A stretch of 64,000 nucleotides of DNA from Sulfitobacter sp. M39 (GCF_021735935.1 NZ_WMDZ01000001.1:1302001-1366000), one strand, 5' to 3'. Positions 8,528 to 19,930 are shown, counted from the first letter of the stretch. The notes: a model not told the origin generated them from the letters alone. Numbers and translations: made by a program.

Positions 8528-10922
8528 TGCGGGCCTTCCCAATGGCGGTCAGCACTGCTTCGGCCGTGGCGGGTGTTTGCAGGTCGCCAAACCCGTCGCC
8601 ACAGGCGCTCACCGCATCCGACAGCGCCATGAAGGCCGAGATGCCCAGCATCAGCGGCGGCTCCCCCACCGCTTTTGACCGGTAGATCGTCTGCGCGGGG
8701 TTGGGTTCGTCCCAAAGCGCCACGTTGAACACATCGGGCCGGTCCGAGATGGCGGGGATCTTGTAGGTCGACGGCGCGTGGGTTTTCAGTGTGCCTTTGG
8801 CGTCCCAGACCAGTTCCTCGGTCGTGAGCCAGCCCGCCCCCTGCACGTAGCCGCCTTCGATCTGGCCGATGTCCAGCGCGGGGTTCAGTGATGCGCCCGC
8901 GTCATGCAGGATGTCCGCGCGCAGAATGCGGTTTTCGCCCGTCAGCGTGTCGATCACCACTTCGGTGACGGCTGCGCCATAGGCAAAGTAGAAGAACGGG
9001 CGGCCGCGGCCCTTGATGCGGTCCCATTCGATTTCGGGCGTTTTGTAGTAGCCGGTGGACGAAAGCGACACGCGGTTTTCATAAGCAGAGGCGGCGGCTT
9101 GGGCAAAGCTGATGACCCTTTCCCCGATATGAACCTGCGCATCGGCAAAGCGTATCTGGTCTGCGGTGGTCAGATAACGCTCGGCCAGATGGTCGGCGAT
9201 GCGGTCGCGGATCGTGTCGCAGGCCGCTTGCACTGCCATGCCGTTCAGGTCCGTCCCCGAAGACGCCGCCGTGGCCGAGGTATTGGGCACTTTACCCGTG
9301 TCTGTCGCGGTGATCTTGACCGCCGACAGGTCAACGCCAAAGCGGCTGGCGGCGACCTGCGCGACCTTCTGGAACAGGCCCTGACCCATTTCAGTGCCGC
9401 CGTGGTTCAGGTGGATCGACCCGTCTTGATAGACATGCACCAACGCCCCCGCCTGATTGAGGTGGGTGAGGGTGAAAGAAATGCCGAACTTCACCGGCGT
9501 CAGCGCGATGCCGCGTTTCAGGACCGGCTGTGTCGCGTTCCAATCGGCAATGGCGGCGCGGCGGGCGGTATAGTCTGATGTCTGGGCCAGCCGGTCCGTC
9601 AGCGCGTTGATGATACAGTCCTGCACCGGTTGGTGGTAGGGTGTGGTTTGCAGACCCGTGGGCTGGGGTGGCATGCTTTCCTGTGGTGCGGGCGGTGCCC
9701 CGCGAGAGGCAAGATCAGCCTCGGTGTCATGGGGCAGGGCGCGGTGGTCATGGGACTTCCCGCTTGCGTCAGGCTGCATCACATCGGCGTAGAAATTGGC
9801 GCGCCGCACCGCCAGCGGATCAAACCCGAGTGACTGCGCGATATGGTCCATGACCCGTTCGATCCCCACGATCCCCTGTGGCCCGCCAAACCCGCGAAAC
9901 GCGGTGGCGCTTTGCGTATTGGTGCGCAAGCGGTGCGAGGTGATGCGGATGTTATCGAGGTGATAGGCATTATCCGCATGCAGCATCGCACGGTCGGCAA
10001 CGGGCAGGGACAGGTCCATCGCCCAGCCACAGCGGGTGTAATGGGTGAAATCCAGCGCTGTGATGCGGCCAGTGGCGTCGAAGCCAACGGTATAGTCGAT
10101 GCGGAAATCATGGCGTTTGCCTGTGACGATCATATCATCATCACGGTCATAGCGCATTTTGCAGGGGCGTCCCGTGCGCGCGGCGGCGACGGCACAGGCC
10201 ACGGCGAGCGCGTTGCCCTGACTTTCCTTGCCACCAAAACCACCGCCCATGCGCCGCGTCTCTACCCGCACGGCGTGCATTGGCGTGCCAAGCGCCTCTG
10301 CCACCTTATGCTGGATCTCTGTCGGGTGCTGGGTCGAGGAATGGACGACCATGTCGCCATTATCTTGCGGCAGGGCGAGGGCGGCCTGACCTTCGAGGTA
10401 GAAATGCTCTTGCCCGCCGATATTGATCGTCCCGCTCAGATTTTGGGGGGCGGTGGTCAGCGCGGCGGCAGCGTCCCCCTTCTGGTAGATGCGGGGGCCA
10501 TCCTCGAACCGAGCATCGGCGGCCAGCGCCTCTTCGATGGTCAGGATCGGGGCGGTCGGGGTAATGTCCACCGCCCCAAGCCGCGCGGCGTGGCGGGCGG
10601 CAAGGTGGGTTGTCGCGATGACCATGAAGACGGGCTGGCCCGCATAATGTACCGCGTCGGTGGCCAGCAGGGGTTCGTCATGGTTGGAGGGCGATACGTC
10701 ATTGTCAAACGGCAGATCCGCTGCCGTCAGCACCGCCACTACACCAGGGGCAGCAGCGACATCGCGCAGGTCCATGCCGTTGAGCGTGCCCGCGGCCACC
10801 GTGCTTAGGCCAAAGGCGATGTGCAGCGTTGTGGCCGGTGTCGGGATGTCGTCAACGTAACGCGCAGCCCCCGTGACATGGAGCTTGGCTGCATCATGGG
10901 GGAGGGGTTTGGCAACGCTCAT
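8517..10922 (-). CDS. xdhB: Xanthine dehydrogenase, molybdopterin-binding subunit
   Basis: An 801-residue large subunit oxidising hypoxanthine/xanthine to urate. [10 protein letters not shown] near residue 225 is the Mo-pterin contact, SGTDLNG another cofactor loop, and [11 protein letters not shown] near the C-terminus contains the general-base glutamate (E754). It overlaps xdhA by four bases. Oddity: between [10 protein letters not shown] and TTPYHQPVQ, about bases 9650-9780, there is a hydrophilic Pro/His-rich insertion of around 40 residues where related enzymes run directly from one helix to the next. Confidence 0.95.
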   Translation of the reverse strand: MSVAKPLPHDAAKLHVTGAARYVDDIPTPATTLHIAFGLSTVAAGTLNGMDLRDVAAAPGVVAVLTAADLPFDNDVSPSNHDEPLLATDAVHYAGQPVFMVIATTHLAARHAARLGAVDITPTAPILTIEEALAADARFEDGPRIYQKGDAAAALTTAPQNLSGTINIGGQEHFYLEGQAALALPQDNGDMVVHSSTQHPTEIQHKVAEALGTPMHAVRVETRRMGGGFGGKESQGNALAVACAVAAARTGRPCKMRYDRDDDMIVTGKRHDFRIDYTVGFDATGRITALDFTHYTRCGWAMDLSLPVADRAMLHADNAYHLDNIRITSHRLRTNTQSATAFRGFGGPQGIVGIERVMDHIAQSLGFDPLAVRRANFYADVMQPDASGKSHDHRALPHDTEADLASRGAPPAPQESMPPQPTGLQTTPYHQPVQDCIINALTDRLAQTSDYTARRAAIADWNATQPVLKRGIALTPVKFGISFTLTHLNQAGALVHVYQDGSIHLNHGGTEMGQGLFQKVAQVAASRFGVDLSAVKITATDTGKVPNTSATAASSGTDLNGMAVQAACDTIRDRIADHLAERYLTTADQIRFADAQVHIGERVISFAQAAASAYENRVSLSSTGYYKTPEIEWDRIKGRGRPFFYFAYGAAVTEVVIDTLTGENRILRADILHDAGASLNPALDIGQIEGGYVQGAGWLTTEELVWDAKGTLKTHAPSTYKIPAISDRPDVFNVALWDEPNPAQTIYRSKAVGEPPLMLGISAFMALSDAVSACGDGFGDLQTPATAEAVLTAIGKARNAL

Positions 10923-12337
10923 GCTGTCACCTCGTGCAGGTTCGTGGGCAGGCCGTTCAGGTCATGCAGATAGCGCAGCAGCAGGTTCTGGGCGGTCAGC
11001 AAGCGGTACTGCGCCGAGGCGCGCATGTCGGTCATCGGCTGATAATCCAGCGCCAAGGCATCCATCGCGCGGCGGATCGTCGCCTCGTCAAAGGGGTGAT
11101 TGACCAGCGCCGCTTCGGTTTGGCTTGCCCGTTTGGGTGTGCCTGCCATGCCGCCAAAGGCGATGCGTGCGTCTGTGATCACATCGCCGTCGCGGGTGAT
11201 GTTGATACAGCCGCACAGCGCCGAAATGTCCTGATCGAAACGTTTGCTGATCTTATAGCAGCGCAGGGTGTCGTCGCTGCCAGTGGGAAGTTTCGGCACG
11301 GTGATCGCCTCGACAAATTCGCCGGGGGCGCGGTCCTGTTTGCCGTAGTCGATAAAGAAGTCCTCAAGCGGCAAGCTTCGGCGGGTGTCGCCGTGACGCA
11401 GGTGCAATGTTGCCCCCATCGCGATGAGCGCCGGAGGGCCGTCCCCGATGGGCGAGCCATTGGCGATATTGCCCCCGATGGTGGCCGCATTGCGCACCTG
11501 CGCGGATCCGTACCGCCGCAGCATCGCGCCCAAGCTGGGGTAGAGCGGGGCAAGATGCGCGGTGAGCGTGGCAAGGGTGGTGGCTGCGCCGACGCGCCAG
11601 TGATCGCCGCCATCGGTGATGCCGCGCAGGTCGGGGATCTGGTTGAGAAACACGACCGGCCCCAGATCGCGGAATTGCTTGGTGACCCAGAGGCCAACAT
11701 CCGTTGCCCCTGCAATCAGGGTCGCATCGGGGTGGTCGGCGTACCAGTGGGCCAGTTCATCCGTGGTCGTGGGGCGCGAGGGCGCAGGGGGCTGTCCGCC
11801 CCCGTCCGGCTGCGCCGGCCCCCCCGAGGATTTTGGGCCATTTGGAATTTTGAGGTTGCGCAGATGCGCGGGCACGGGGGCGGCCTCGGCGGCTTTGGCA
11901 GCGCGGATGATGGGCGCGTAGCCGGTGCAGCGGCACAGGTTTCCGGCGAGCTGCGTGTCGTGGTCCGTGGCCCCGTTCAGATGGTCGGTCGCCATGGTGA
12001 CGGCAAAGCCCGGCGTGCAAAAGCCGCATTGGCTGCCGTGATAGTCGACCATGGTTTGCTGCACCGGATGCAGGCTGCCATCAGGTGCTGCGAGCCCTTC
12101 GACGGTGGTGACGGATTTGCCGTTGATCTGGGGCAGGAACAGGATGCAGCCGTTCAGGGCGCGGTGGCCTTGGTCGTCGCTGATCATGACGGAACAGGCA
12201 CCGCAATCGCCTTCGTTGCAACCTTCCTTGGTGCCGGTCAGATGTCGGGTTTCGCGTAGCCAATCCAGCAGCGTCATGGTGGGGGAGACGCCGGTCAGTG
12301 ACACGACTTCCCCGTTGAGGAGAAAAGTGATGTCCAT
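10919..12337 (-). CDS. xdhA: Xanthine dehydrogenase, iron-sulfur and FAD-binding subunit
   Basis: A 472-residue small subunit. Residues 1-80 are a plant-type [2Fe-2S] domain (C40, C45, C48, C64); 80-150 are the second [2Fe-2S] domain (C104, C107, C135, C137 in CGFC and CRC); from about 195 an FAD-binding domain with [14 protein letters not shown] and [15 protein letters not shown]. The start at 12335-12337 (MDITFLLNG) fits the family; the frame upstream is non-coding. Residues about 160-192 form an unusual Gly/Pro linker encoded by a hairpin-rich DNA insert. First gene of the purine module, diverging from dnaE. Confidence 0.95.
   Translation of the reverse strand: MDITFLLNGEVVSLTGVSPTMTLLDWLRETRHLTGTKEGCNEGDCGACSVMISDDQGHRALNGCILFLPQINGKSVTTVEGLAAPDGSLHPVQQTMVDYHGSQCGFCTPGFAVTMATDHLNGATDHDTQLAGNLCRCTGYAPIIRAAKAAEAAPVPAHLRNLKIPNGPKSSGGPAQPDGGGQPPAPSRPTTTDELAHWYADHPDATLIAGATDVGLWVTKQFRDLGPVVFLNQIPDLRGITDGGDHWRVGAATTLATLTAHLAPLYPSLGAMLRRYGSAQVRNAATIGGNIANGSPIGDGPPALIAMGATLHLRHGDTRRSLPLEDFFIDYGKQDRAPGEFVEAITVPKLPTGSDDTLRCYKISKRFDQDISALCGCINITRDGDVITDARIAFGGMAGTPKRASQTEAALVNHPFDEATIRRAMDALALDYQPMTDMRASAQYRLLTAQNLLLRYLHDLNGLPTNLHEVTA
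11770..11857. repeat. Hairpin-rich insert encoding the XdhA interdomain linker
   Basis: Within xdhA this stretch holds two adjacent hairpins, GGGGG/CCCCC at 87-91 and 99-103 of the 11700 block and CCGGC/GCCGG at 11806-11818, then a C-run with GAGGATTTTGGGCC. Its composition resembles the intergenic palindromic repeats of Rhodobacteraceae and is unlike the flanking codons. It is translated in frame as a Gly/Pro/Ser linker between the iron-sulfur and FAD domains. Confidence 0.45.
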
Positions 12338-12561
12338 AGGGTTCGTTCCGCCGCGGTACCTCAGCCCGTGATCTGCGCGGCGTTCGATGCGACGTAGAAC
12401 GCGGCGCGGGCAAATGTTGAACGAGGCTAGGCGGGGGCAAGGGGGCTTGGCAAGAGATTTCGTGGCGTCCTGCCCTCGCAGACGTGTCGTGTTGCTGGAA
12501 AAACGGGCGCGGGGTGCCGGTGGGACTGGTGACTGCGGGTGGGCTTGGGTAAGTTGGCCCC

Positions 12562-15500
12562 ATGGCACAAGCACCCCGATTCATTCACCTGCGCACGCAC
12601 TCCGAGTATTCGTTGTTGGAAGGGGCGTTGCGGCTGAAAAAGCTGCCCGATCTGTGCAAGGGGGCCGATATGCCGGCGCTAGCCCTGACGGATACCAACA
12701 ACATGTTCGCCGCGTTGGAATTTTCGGTCGCCATGGCGGGGGCCGGTGTGCAACCGATCATCGGCTGTCAGGTGGATCTGGCCTATGTGAAGGTGCAACC
12801 GGGGGAAAAGCCGCGGGATCCGGCCCCTGTGGTTTTGCTGGCCCAATCCGAGGCCGGGTATGAAAACCTGATGAAGCTGAACTCCTGCCTTTATATCGAC
12901 AAGGGCGGGGCGCTGCCGCAGGTCACCTTGGAGGAGCTGGAGGCGCTGAACGGTGGGTTGATCTGTCTGACAGGCGGGGCGGGCGGCCCCGTGGGGCAGT
13001 TGTTGCAGGGCGGTCAACGCCCCGCGGCAGAGGCATTGATGGCGCGGCTGCACGGGGCCTTTGCCGACCGGCTTTACGTCGAGTTGCAGCGCCACCCTGG
13101 CGAGGATGGCCAGCCCGTAGCCGAACAGCTGACCGAACGCGGCTTTGTCGAGATGGCCTATGACATGGGCATCCCCCTGGTCGCGACGAATGACGTCTAT
13201 TTCCCCAAGGCCGATATGTACGAGGCCCATGACGCGCTGATCTGTATCGCGGATGGGGCCTATGTCGATCAGCAGCACGAACGCCGCCGGCTGACCGCGC
13301 AGCATTACTTCAAATCGCAGGCCGAGATGGTGACGCTGTTCGCTGATCTGCCCGAAGCGATCGAGAACACGGTCGAGATCGCCAAGCGCTGTGCCTTTAT
13401 GGCCTATCGCCGTGATCCGATCCTGCCGAAGTTTGCAGATGACGAGATCGAAGAGCTGAAGCGGCAGGCGCACGAGGGGCTCAAGAACCGACTTAAGGTG
13501 ATCCCCCATGCCACCAGCGTCGAGGAATATGAAAAGCGGCTGGATTTTGAACTGGGCATCATCGAGGGCATGGGGTTCCCCGGCTACTTTTTGATCGTTG
13601 CGGATTTTATCAAATGGGCGAAAGACAATAATATTCCCGTCGGGCCGGGGCGGGGGTCGGGTGCGGGTAGTCTGGTGGCCTATGCGCTGACGATTACCGA
13701 TCTAGACCCGCTGCGCTATCAGCTGCTGTTTGAACGGTTCCTGAACCCCGAACGGGTATCGATGCCCGACTTTGACATCGATTTTTGCATGGATCGCCGG
13801 GAAGAGGTGATCCAGTATGTGCAGCGCAAATACGGGCGCGACAAGGTGGGGCAGATCATCACCTTCGGGGCGCTTTTGTCCAAGGCGGCGGTGCGCGACA
13901 TCGGGCGGGTGTTGCAGATGCCGTACGGGCAGGTGGATCGTCTGTCCAAGATGATCCCCGTCGAGGGCGTGAAACCTGTCAGCATCGAAAAGGCGCTGGC
14001 GGATGAACCACGTCTGCGCGAAGAGGCCAAGAACGAGGAAGTCGTCGCGCGGCTGTTGAACTATGGCCAGCAGGTCGAGGGGCTCTTGCGCAACGCATCG
14101 ACCCACGCGGCGGGGGTTGTGATCGGGGACCGGCCGCTGGACGCGCTGGTGCCGCTTTATCAAGATCCGCGGTCCGACATGCCCGCGACGCAGTTCAACA
14201 TGAAATGGGTCGAACAGGCCGGTCTGGTCAAGTTCGACTTTCTGGGTCTCAAGACCCTGACCGTCATCCAGAACGCGGTCGACCAGATCAAATCCTCGGG
14301 CCGCCACCTGCATGTGGCCGCCGACGGGACAGAGCTGTTCGAGCCGCCCGAGGGGCTGATCGACGATATCGCCACCATCCCGCTGGACGACGAGGCCTCT
14401 TACAAGCTTTATGCCAGCGCCAAGACGGTGGCGGTGTTCCAGGTGGAATCCAGCGGCATGATGGATGCGCTCAAACGGATGAAGCCGACCTGTATCGAAG
14501 ACATTGTCGCCTTGGTCGCGCTGTACCGGCCCGGCCCGATGGAGAATATTCCGGTCTATTGCGAGGTCAAGAACGGCCAGCGTGAACGGGAATCCGTGCA
14601 TCCGTCGATTGACCACATTCTGGAGGAAACGCAGGGGATTATTGTTTACCAGGAACAGGTTATGCAGATCGCGCAGGTCATGGCGGGCTATAGCCTTGGC
14701 GGCGCTGACCTGCTGCGCCGTGCGATGGGTAAAAAGATCGCCGAGGAAATGGCCAAGGAACGCCCCAAGTTCGAAAAGGGCGCGATGGCCAACGGGGTCG
14801 ACAAGAAAAAGGCGTCGGAGGTTTTCGACCTTCTGGAAAAATTCGCCAACTACGGTTTCAACAAATCCCACGCCGCCGCCTATGCCGTGGTCAGCTATCA
14901 GACCGCATGGCTCAAGGCGAACCATCCGGTCGAATTTATGGCCGGCGTGATGAACTGCGATATCCATCTGACCGACAAGCTGGCGGTCTATTTTGAAGAG
15001 GTCCGCAAACGGCTGGAACTGCCCTGGGTGCCGCCGTGCGTGAACCGGAGCGATGCGACGTTCAAAGTGGTCGAGGGCGCGTTGGTCTATGCCTTGGGCG
15101 CGCTGAAAAACGTCGGCGTGGAAGCGATGAAGCTGATCACCGAAGGCCGCAAGGTGGACGGCGTCGACAAGCCCTTTGCCACGCTTTTTGATCTGGCGCG
15201 GCGGGTTGATCTGAAACGGGTGGGGAAACGCCCGCTTGAGATGCTGGCCCGGTCCGGTGCGTTCGACCAGCTGGACAATAACCGACGCCGCGTCTGGCAG
15301 TCGCTGGACGGGTTGGTCAGCTATTCCGCTGCGATCCACGAGCAGAAAGCCTCTAATCAGGTGTCGTTGTTTGGCGAGGCGGGGGATGACTTGCCAGAGC
15401 CGCGCATCGTGCCTTGCGACGATTGGGAGGCCGCCGAGCGCCTGACCGAAGAGTTCAAGGCCGTGGGCTTCTATCTATCTGGCCACCCGCTGGACGATTA

Positions 15501-16095
15501 CATGGGGCCGATGAAACGCAAATCCGCTACGGGCGGTGTGCCGTTCCTGACGCTGGACGAGCTGACCGAGAAAGTCTCGGTCAAAGGGGCGATGAACGCC
15601 CGTCTGGCAGGGATCGTCGCCGGACGGCAGGAACGCAAATCAGCGCGCGGCAACCGCTTTGCCTTTGCACAACTGTCGGACCCGACGGGCGCTTACGAGG
15701 TGACGCTGTTCTCGGACACGCTGGAACTGGCGCGCGACCACCTTGAGACAGGGTCGAAAGTCGTGGTCATGGTCGAGGCGACGATGGAAAGCGACCAGTT
15801 GAAACTGCTGGGCCGGTCCGTGGTGCCGATCGACACGGTGGTCGAGGATGCGGGCAACATGGGGCTGCGGATCTTTGTGGATGATGCGGGGGCTATTCAG
15901 GCGGTCGCCGATGTGCTGGCCGGTGCCCGTTCAGCTGCACGCAGCGCGGGCAAGGGGCCGGTGCAACTGTGCCTGATGGACCCGACCCTCCCCGGCGAGG
16001 TGGAGGTTGATCTTTGCGCCGAATACCCTGTCACCCCAAAGATTAAGGGCGCGATCCGGTCCCTGACCGGCGTGATGGAGGTAGAGGAAATCTGA
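12562..16095 (+). CDS. dnaE: DNA polymerase III alpha subunit
   Basis: An 1177-residue replicative polymerase of normal DnaE1 length. An N-terminal PHP domain begins [18 protein letters not shown]; the polymerase core contains [15 protein letters not shown] near 370 and the catalytic PDFDIDF with D403 and D405; [10 protein letters not shown] marks the fingers; LTPxxHxH-type beta-clamp contacts and an OB-fold ([24 protein letters not shown]) lie in the C-terminal third. It stands alone, diverging from the purine operon across 224 bases. Confidence 0.98.
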   Translation: MAQAPRFIHLRTHSEYSLLEGALRLKKLPDLCKGADMPALALTDTNNMFAALEFSVAMAGAGVQPIIGCQVDLAYVKVQPGEKPRDPAPVVLLAQSEAGYENLMKLNSCLYIDKGGALPQVTLEELEALNGGLICLTGGAGGPVGQLLQGGQRPAAEALMARLHGAFADRLYVELQRHPGEDGQPVAEQLTERGFVEMAYDMGIPLVATNDVYFPKADMYEAHDALICIADGAYVDQQHERRRLTAQHYFKSQAEMVTLFADLPEAIENTVEIAKRCAFMAYRRDPILPKFADDEIEELKRQAHEGLKNRLKVIPHATSVEEYEKRLDFELGIIEGMGFPGYFLIVADFIKWAKDNNIPVGPGRGSGAGSLVAYALTITDLDPLRYQLLFERFLNPERVSMPDFDIDFCMDRREEVIQYVQRKYGRDKVGQIITFGALLSKAAVRDIGRVLQMPYGQVDRLSKMIPVEGVKPVSIEKALADEPRLREEAKNEEVVARLLNYGQQVEGLLRNASTHAAGVVIGDRPLDALVPLYQDPRSDMPATQFNMKWVEQAGLVKFDFLGLKTLTVIQNAVDQIKSSGRHLHVAADGTELFEPPEGLIDDIATIPLDDEASYKLYASAKTVAVFQVESSGMMDALKRMKPTCIEDIVALVALYRPGPMENIPVYCEVKNGQRERESVHPSIDHILEETQGIIVYQEQVMQIAQVMAGYSLGGADLLRRAMGKKIAEEMAKERPKFEKGAMANGVDKKKASEVFDLLEKFANYGFNKSHAAAYAVVSYQTAWLKANHPVEFMAGVMNCDIHLTDKLAVYFEEVRKRLELPWVPPCVNRSDATFKVVEGALVYALGALKNVGVEAMKLITEGRKVDGVDKPFATLFDLARRVDLKRVGKRPLEMLARSGAFDQLDNNRRRVWQSLDGLVSYSAAIHEQKASNQVSLFGEAGDDLPEPRIVPCDDWEAAERLTEEFKAVGFYLSGHPLDDYMGPMKRKSATGGVPFLTLDELTEKVSVKGAMNARLAGIVAGRQERKSARGNRFAFAQLSDPTGAYEVTLFSDTLELARDHLETGSKVVVMVEATMESDQLKLLGRSVVPIDTVVEDAGNMGLRIFVDDAGAIQAVADVLAGARSAARSAGKGPVQLCLMDPTLPGEVEVDLCAEYPVTPKIKGAIRSLTGVMEVEEI

Positions 16096-16139
16096 CGCGC
16101 CCACCGGGGCGACGGCAGCTTCCTAGATGAGGCATCCGA

Positions 16140-16334
16140 TCAATAGTGTGGCGGGCGTTCGTTGCCGATGACAACCCCTTCGGAGCCCGCTGCCTCGCGT
16201 TCGCCCTCGCGCTGCATCAACATATGAACCCGCCGTGTCAGCACCGCGATCTCTGACTCCTGACGGGCGACGACATCGGACAGGTCATCCACCGTACGGA
16301 TCAGATGGGCCATTTGTTCTTCGAGCTTATCCAT
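16140..16334 (-). CDS. slyX: SlyX family protein
   Basis: A 64-residue coiled-coil protein, [20 protein letters not shown] followed by [20 protein letters not shown] and an RPPHY C-terminus. The leucine-heptad start and the PPHY end are the SlyX hallmarks. The function of SlyX is not established. The start at 16332-16334 was chosen because upstream codons in the open frame do not resemble the family. It is encoded opposite to hisS and converges with dnaE. Confidence 0.85.
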   Translation of the reverse strand: MDKLEEQMAHLIRTVDDLSDVVARQESEIAVLTRRVHMLMQREGEREAAGSEGVVIGNERPPHY

Positions 16335-16492
16335 GTGGGCACCTTGCAGCTTGCGCGTTTGCCGTCCTCCTAACAGGTTGTATGGCGTTCGATAAGGGGG
16401 GATGCGTGCCGCAGCGGGGCCGCGTCGCTTGCCCTTGGCGGGGGGTTGGGCTAGACGCGAAGCGCGATATTCAGCCCACAGGATGTGATCCA

Positions 16493-18058
16493 ATGGCCAA
16501 GCCAAAAAAGACCCCCCGCCCCAAGGCCGAAACGCCAAAGGGGTTTCGTGACTATTTCGGTGCAGAAGTAACACAGCGTGCCGAGATGCTGCATAAGATC
16601 GCGCAGGTCTATCATCGCTATGGCTTTGACGCGCTGGAAAGCTCTGGGGTCGAGACGGTGCAGGCTTTGGGCAAGTTCCTTCCCGATGTGGATCGCCCCA
16701 ATGAGGGCGTATTCGCGTGGCAAGAGGATGCAGAGGCGGACAAGCCCGGCGACTGGCTCGCCCTGCGCTATGACCTGACCGCACCGCTGGCACGGGTCTA
16801 CGCTCAACACCGCAACGATCTGCCCACGCCCTACCGGCGCTATGCGATGGGGCCGGTCTGGCGCAACGAAAAGCCGGGGCCAGGCCGCTTCCGCCAGTTC
16901 TATCAATGCGATGCCGACACGGTCGGCGCGCCGTCGGTCGCGGCCGATGCAGAGATCTGCGCGATGCTGGCCGATTGTTTGGAAGAAGTCGGGATCGACC
17001 GCGGCGATTACATTGTGCGGGTGAACAACCGCAAAGTGCTCAACGGAGTCCTTGAAGTGGTCGGGTTGAATAAGGATTTTCCTGAGGGGAATGACCTGAG
17101 AGGAACTGTCGAAGCGGCGTACTCGAAGGTGATGAGCCAGTCGCTAATGAAAGCAATAAACGCGGACGACGTACTTCGTACGATCGACAAGTTTGATAAA
17201 GTCGGTGTCCAAGGGGTTTTTGAGCTTCTTACTTCGGGGCGCAAAGATCAGTCAGGTGCGTTCATTGATGGCGTAGGTTTGCCAGAGAAAGATGCTCGCA
17301 TTGTTCTAAACTTCCTCACGGCTAAAGGGAGTACGAATGCGGACACGATTGCTAACCTACGCAAAGCAGTAGCAGGCTCTGAGATCGGAAACGAGGGCGT
17401 GGACGAACTGGAAACCATCGCGGATCTGATGGCAGCCGGCGGCTATGGCTCTGACCGCGTAGAGATCGACCCCTCTGTCGTGCGGGGTCTTGGCTATTAC
17501 ACCGGCCCAGTCTTCGAGGCGGAACTGACCTTCGAGATCCAAGACGAAAAAGGCCGGCCCCGCAACTTTGGCTCTGTCGCAGGGGGCGGGCGGTACGACG
17601 ATCTGGTCAAGCGCTTTACCGGTCAGGAAGTCCCTGCAACGGGAGTCTCTATCGGCGTCGACCGGCTGCTTGCCGCGCTACAGGCCAAGGGCCGGATGTC
17701 GGCGCAGGCCGAAGGGCCCGTGGTGGTGACTGTGATGGATAAGGCGCGTATGTCCGACTATCAGGCGATGGTCGCCGAACTGCGTCAGGCAGGAATCCGG
17801 GCCGAGGTTTATCTGGGCAATCCCAAGAATTTTGGCAACCAGCTGAAATATGCAGACCGCCGCGCCAGCCCGGTGGCGGTAATCGCGGGCGGGGATGAAT
17901 TCGACAAGGGCATGATCCAGATCAAGGACCTTATCCTGGGCGCGAAAATTGCTGAAAGCGCAACGCTCGAGGAATGGAAAGACCGCCCGAGCCAATATGA
18001 AGTGGCGCGTGGTGACCTTGTCGCCAAAGTGCGCGAAATACTGGAGCTGAACCGCTGA
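16493..18058 (+). CDS. hisS: Histidine--tRNA ligase
   Basis: A 521-residue class II synthetase charging tRNA-His. Seen: [12 protein letters not shown] at the start (motif 1 region), motif 2 [21 protein letters not shown] near residue 120, the histidine-specific [11 protein letters not shown] near 330, motif 3 [13 protein letters not shown] near 385, and an anticodon-binding domain. The ATG at 16493 gives the usual N-terminus. Bases about 17041-17390 (residues 183-299, the insertion between motifs 2 and 3) have about 50% GC and AT-ending codons, against 62-65% on both sides, suggesting a recombined segment. First gene of a hisS-hisZ-hisG operon. Confidence 0.96.
   Translation: MAKPKKTPRPKAETPKGFRDYFGAEVTQRAEMLHKIAQVYHRYGFDALESSGVETVQALGKFLPDVDRPNEGVFAWQEDAEADKPGDWLALRYDLTAPLARVYAQHRNDLPTPYRRYAMGPVWRNEKPGPGRFRQFYQCDADTVGAPSVAADAEICAMLADCLEEVGIDRGDYIVRVNNRKVLNGVLEVVGLNKDFPEGNDLRGTVEAAYSKVMSQSLMKAINADDVLRTIDKFDKVGVQGVFELLTSGRKDQSGAFIDGVGLPEKDARIVLNFLTAKGSTNADTIANLRKAVAGSEIGNEGVDELETIADLMAAGGYGSDRVEIDPSVVRGLGYYTGPVFEAELTFEIQDEKGRPRNFGSVAGGGRYDDLVKRFTGQEVPATGVSIGVDRLLAALQAKGRMSAQAEGPVVVTVMDKARMSDYQAMVAELRQAGIRAEVYLGNPKNFGNQLKYADRRASPVAVIAGGDEFDKGMIQIKDLILGAKIAESATLEEWKDRPSQYEVARGDLVAKVREILELNR
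17041..17390. other. Low-GC mosaic segment inside hisS
   Basis: Sixty-base windows across this stretch contain 48-50% GC until about 17340 and 55% to 17400, while windows just outside contain 62-65%. Codons change too (CTA, CTT, TTG, AAA, GTA and ACG appear repeatedly). The reading frame is intact, so it is an in-frame replacement rather than an insertion of foreign DNA with its own genes. Confidence 0.7.
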
Positions 18059-19137
18059 TGGCTACACGATCCGACATCCTCGCCAAGGCCGCAAGCCTGC
18101 GCGCCTTGTTCGAGGCGCAGGGGGCTGCGGTGGTGGAACCGCCGATCCTGCAACCTGCCGAGACCCTGCTCGACCTTTATGGCGAAGACATCCGCGCGCG
18201 CGCCTATGTTACCTCGGATGCGATGCGCGGCGAACAAATGCTGCGCCCCGATTATACCTTGCCCGTGGTGCAGATGCATATGGCCCATGGTGCGGACCCG
18301 GCACGCTACACCTACGCGGGCGAAGTGTTCCGCCGTCAGGAACGCGATCCCAACCGCGCCAATGAATATATTCAGGCGGGCTACGAAGTCTTTGACCGTG
18401 GCGATCCCGCGGCAGCTGATGCCGAAGTCTTTGCCCTGATTCAGGGCGCGTTGGAGGGGCTTCCGGTCACTGCGGTGACAGGGGATATCGGTATCTTGAT
18501 GGCTGCGGTTGCGGGGCTCGATACATCGGTGTCGCGCAAGGCGGCACTGATGCGGCACATCTGGCGGCCCCGCCGGTTCCGAGCGCTGCTTGACCGCTAT
18601 GCCGGCAAAACGCCGATGCCCGCGACCCGCGCGGCGCTCTTGGCCAGTGACGGTGCGATCACCGCACCACTGATCGGCCTGCGCAGTCTGGACGAGATTG
18701 AAACACGCATTGCCGCCCTGCGCGCCGACGCTTCCGAGCCAGCGCTGTCGCGCACACAGGTGTCCTTGCTGCTGGCGCTACTGGATGTGCGTGAAACCAT
18801 GCCCAATGCGATCAGCCAGTTGCATGACCTTGCCGTCGATATGCCCGCGATTTCTGATGCGGTGGACCGTGTCGCGGCGCGGGAGAAGGCCCTTGCCGCC
18901 CGCGGTGTCGATACCGGTAACCTGATGTTCGAAGCCAGCTTTGGCCGCGTGTCGATGGAATATTATGACGGGTTCGTCTTTGGCTTCCGCGCGGCGACAC
19001 GGCCCGACCTGCCCACCATCGCCACAGGCGGACGCTATGACGCACTGACACGGCGGCTGGGGCAGGGCGGCGAAATCCCCGCGGTGGGGGGCGTCATGCG
19101 CCCCGGGCTGATGCTGGAACTGGAGGCAGGCCAATGA
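18058..19137 (+). CDS. hisZ: ATP phosphoribosyltransferase regulatory subunit
   Basis: A 359-residue catalytically inactive paralogue of histidyl-tRNA synthetase that pairs with short-form HisG. It keeps the class II fold landmarks (RPDYTLPVVQMHM near 62, YAGEVFRRQERDPNRANEYIQAGYE near 83, YYDGFVFGF near 302) but lacks a functional aminoacylation site and an anticodon-binding domain. Its ATG overlaps the hisS stop by one base (TGATG). The HisZ-HisG pair forms the first, feedback-inhibited enzyme of histidine synthesis. Confidence 0.94.
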   Translation: MATRSDILAKAASLRALFEAQGAAVVEPPILQPAETLLDLYGEDIRARAYVTSDAMRGEQMLRPDYTLPVVQMHMAHGADPARYTYAGEVFRRQERDPNRANEYIQAGYEVFDRGDPAAADAEVFALIQGALEGLPVTAVTGDIGILMAAVAGLDTSVSRKAALMRHIWRPRRFRALLDRYAGKTPMPATRAALLASDGAITAPLIGLRSLDEIETRIAALRADASEPALSRTQVSLLLALLDVRETMPNAISQLHDLAVDMPAISDAVDRVAAREKALAARGVDTGNLMFEASFGRVSMEYYDGFVFGFRAATRPDLPTIATGGRYDALTRRLGQGGEIPAVGGVMRPGLMLELEAGQ

Positions 19138-19823
19138 CGATCAAACTCGGTGTGCCCTCAAAAGGGCGTCTGATGGAGAAAACCTTTGAATGGTTTTCCG
19201 CACGCGGGATCACCTTGCAACGCACGGGGTCCGAACGTGAATACGCGGGGGCCGTCGAAGGCATTGACGGCGTGTCGTTGATCCTGCTCTCTGCGGGCGA
19301 AATCCCCCGCGAGCTGGCCGCTGGCCGTATCCACCTGGGCGTCACCGGCACCGATCTGGTGCAAGAGAAATTGGCGCTGTGGGATCAGCTTGTCGCCCCG
19401 GTCGAAGAGCTCGCCTTTGGGCATGCCGATCTGATCATTGCGGTGCCGCAAGCCTGGATCGATGTTGATACGCTCGATGATCTGGATGCCGCCGCCTCGG
19501 CCTTTCGCGACAAGCACGGGTTCCGCCTGCGCATCGCGACGAAATACCACCGGCTGGTGCGGGAGTTCCTGCGCGGCACCGGTGTCGCGGATTATGCGCT
19601 GGTCGACAGCCAGGGGGCGACCGAAGGCACGATCAAAAATGAAACCGCAGAGGCCATCGCCGACATCACCTCGAGCGGGGAGACATTGCGCGCCAACCAC
19701 CTCAAGATCCTGTCCGACGGGCTGATCCTGCGGTCCCAGGCGACGCTTTGGCGCAGCCGGATGGCAGAGATGGATGATGCGGATCGCGCGACAATGACGG
19801 CCCTGCTGGCGCAGCTGTCCTGA
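19134..19823 (+). CDS. hisG: ATP phosphoribosyltransferase, short form
   Basis: A 229-residue catalytic subunit that joins ATP and PRPP in the first step of histidine synthesis. LGVPSKGRLMEKT at the N-terminus, a PELAAGRIHLGVTGTD-type loop near 65 and the PRPP-binding VDSQGATEGTIKNET near 160-172 are visible. It lacks the C-terminal regulatory domain of long HisG, consistent with the hisZ gene just upstream, which it overlaps by four bases (ATGA). Confidence 0.95.
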   Translation: MTIKLGVPSKGRLMEKTFEWFSARGITLQRTGSEREYAGAVEGIDGVSLILLSAGEIPRELAAGRIHLGVTGTDLVQEKLALWDQLVAPVEELAFGHADLIIAVPQAWIDVDTLDDLDAAASAFRDKHGFRLRIATKYHRLVREFLRGTGVADYALVDSQGATEGTIKNETAEAIADITSSGETLRANHLKILSDGLILRSQATLWRSRMAEMDDADRATMTALLAQLS

Positions 19824-19861
19824 CGCGCATGCGCGCGGCATCCTGCGGATGCGCCTCCGGC

Positions 19862-19930
19862 GGGAGTTTAAGGGCAAAATGAAGAGGCACGCGCGGCCCT
19901 GCTTCATTTTGCCAAATAAACTCAAATCCC
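19862..19930. repeat. Imperfect inverted repeat between hisG and DUF1489 (copy 2)
   Basis: The left arm has GGGAGTTTAAGG then GCAAAATGAAG (19874-19884); the right arm has CTTCATTTTGC (19902-19912) then AAATAAACTCAAATCCC. Both are flanked by GCGCGC-rich sequence extending the pairing. The 11-mer also occurs at 5977-5987. It sits between two convergent genes and could serve as a terminator for both; the shared core points to a dispersed repeat family. Confidence 0.6.

Noticed and set aside
12679..13509. Long minus-strand open frame opposite dnaE, 276 codons, and another of 545 codons at 13702-15339
   Set aside because: They lie wholly opposite a well-supported dnaE, have no domain motifs, and arise because high-GC codon bias suppresses stops on the complementary strand.
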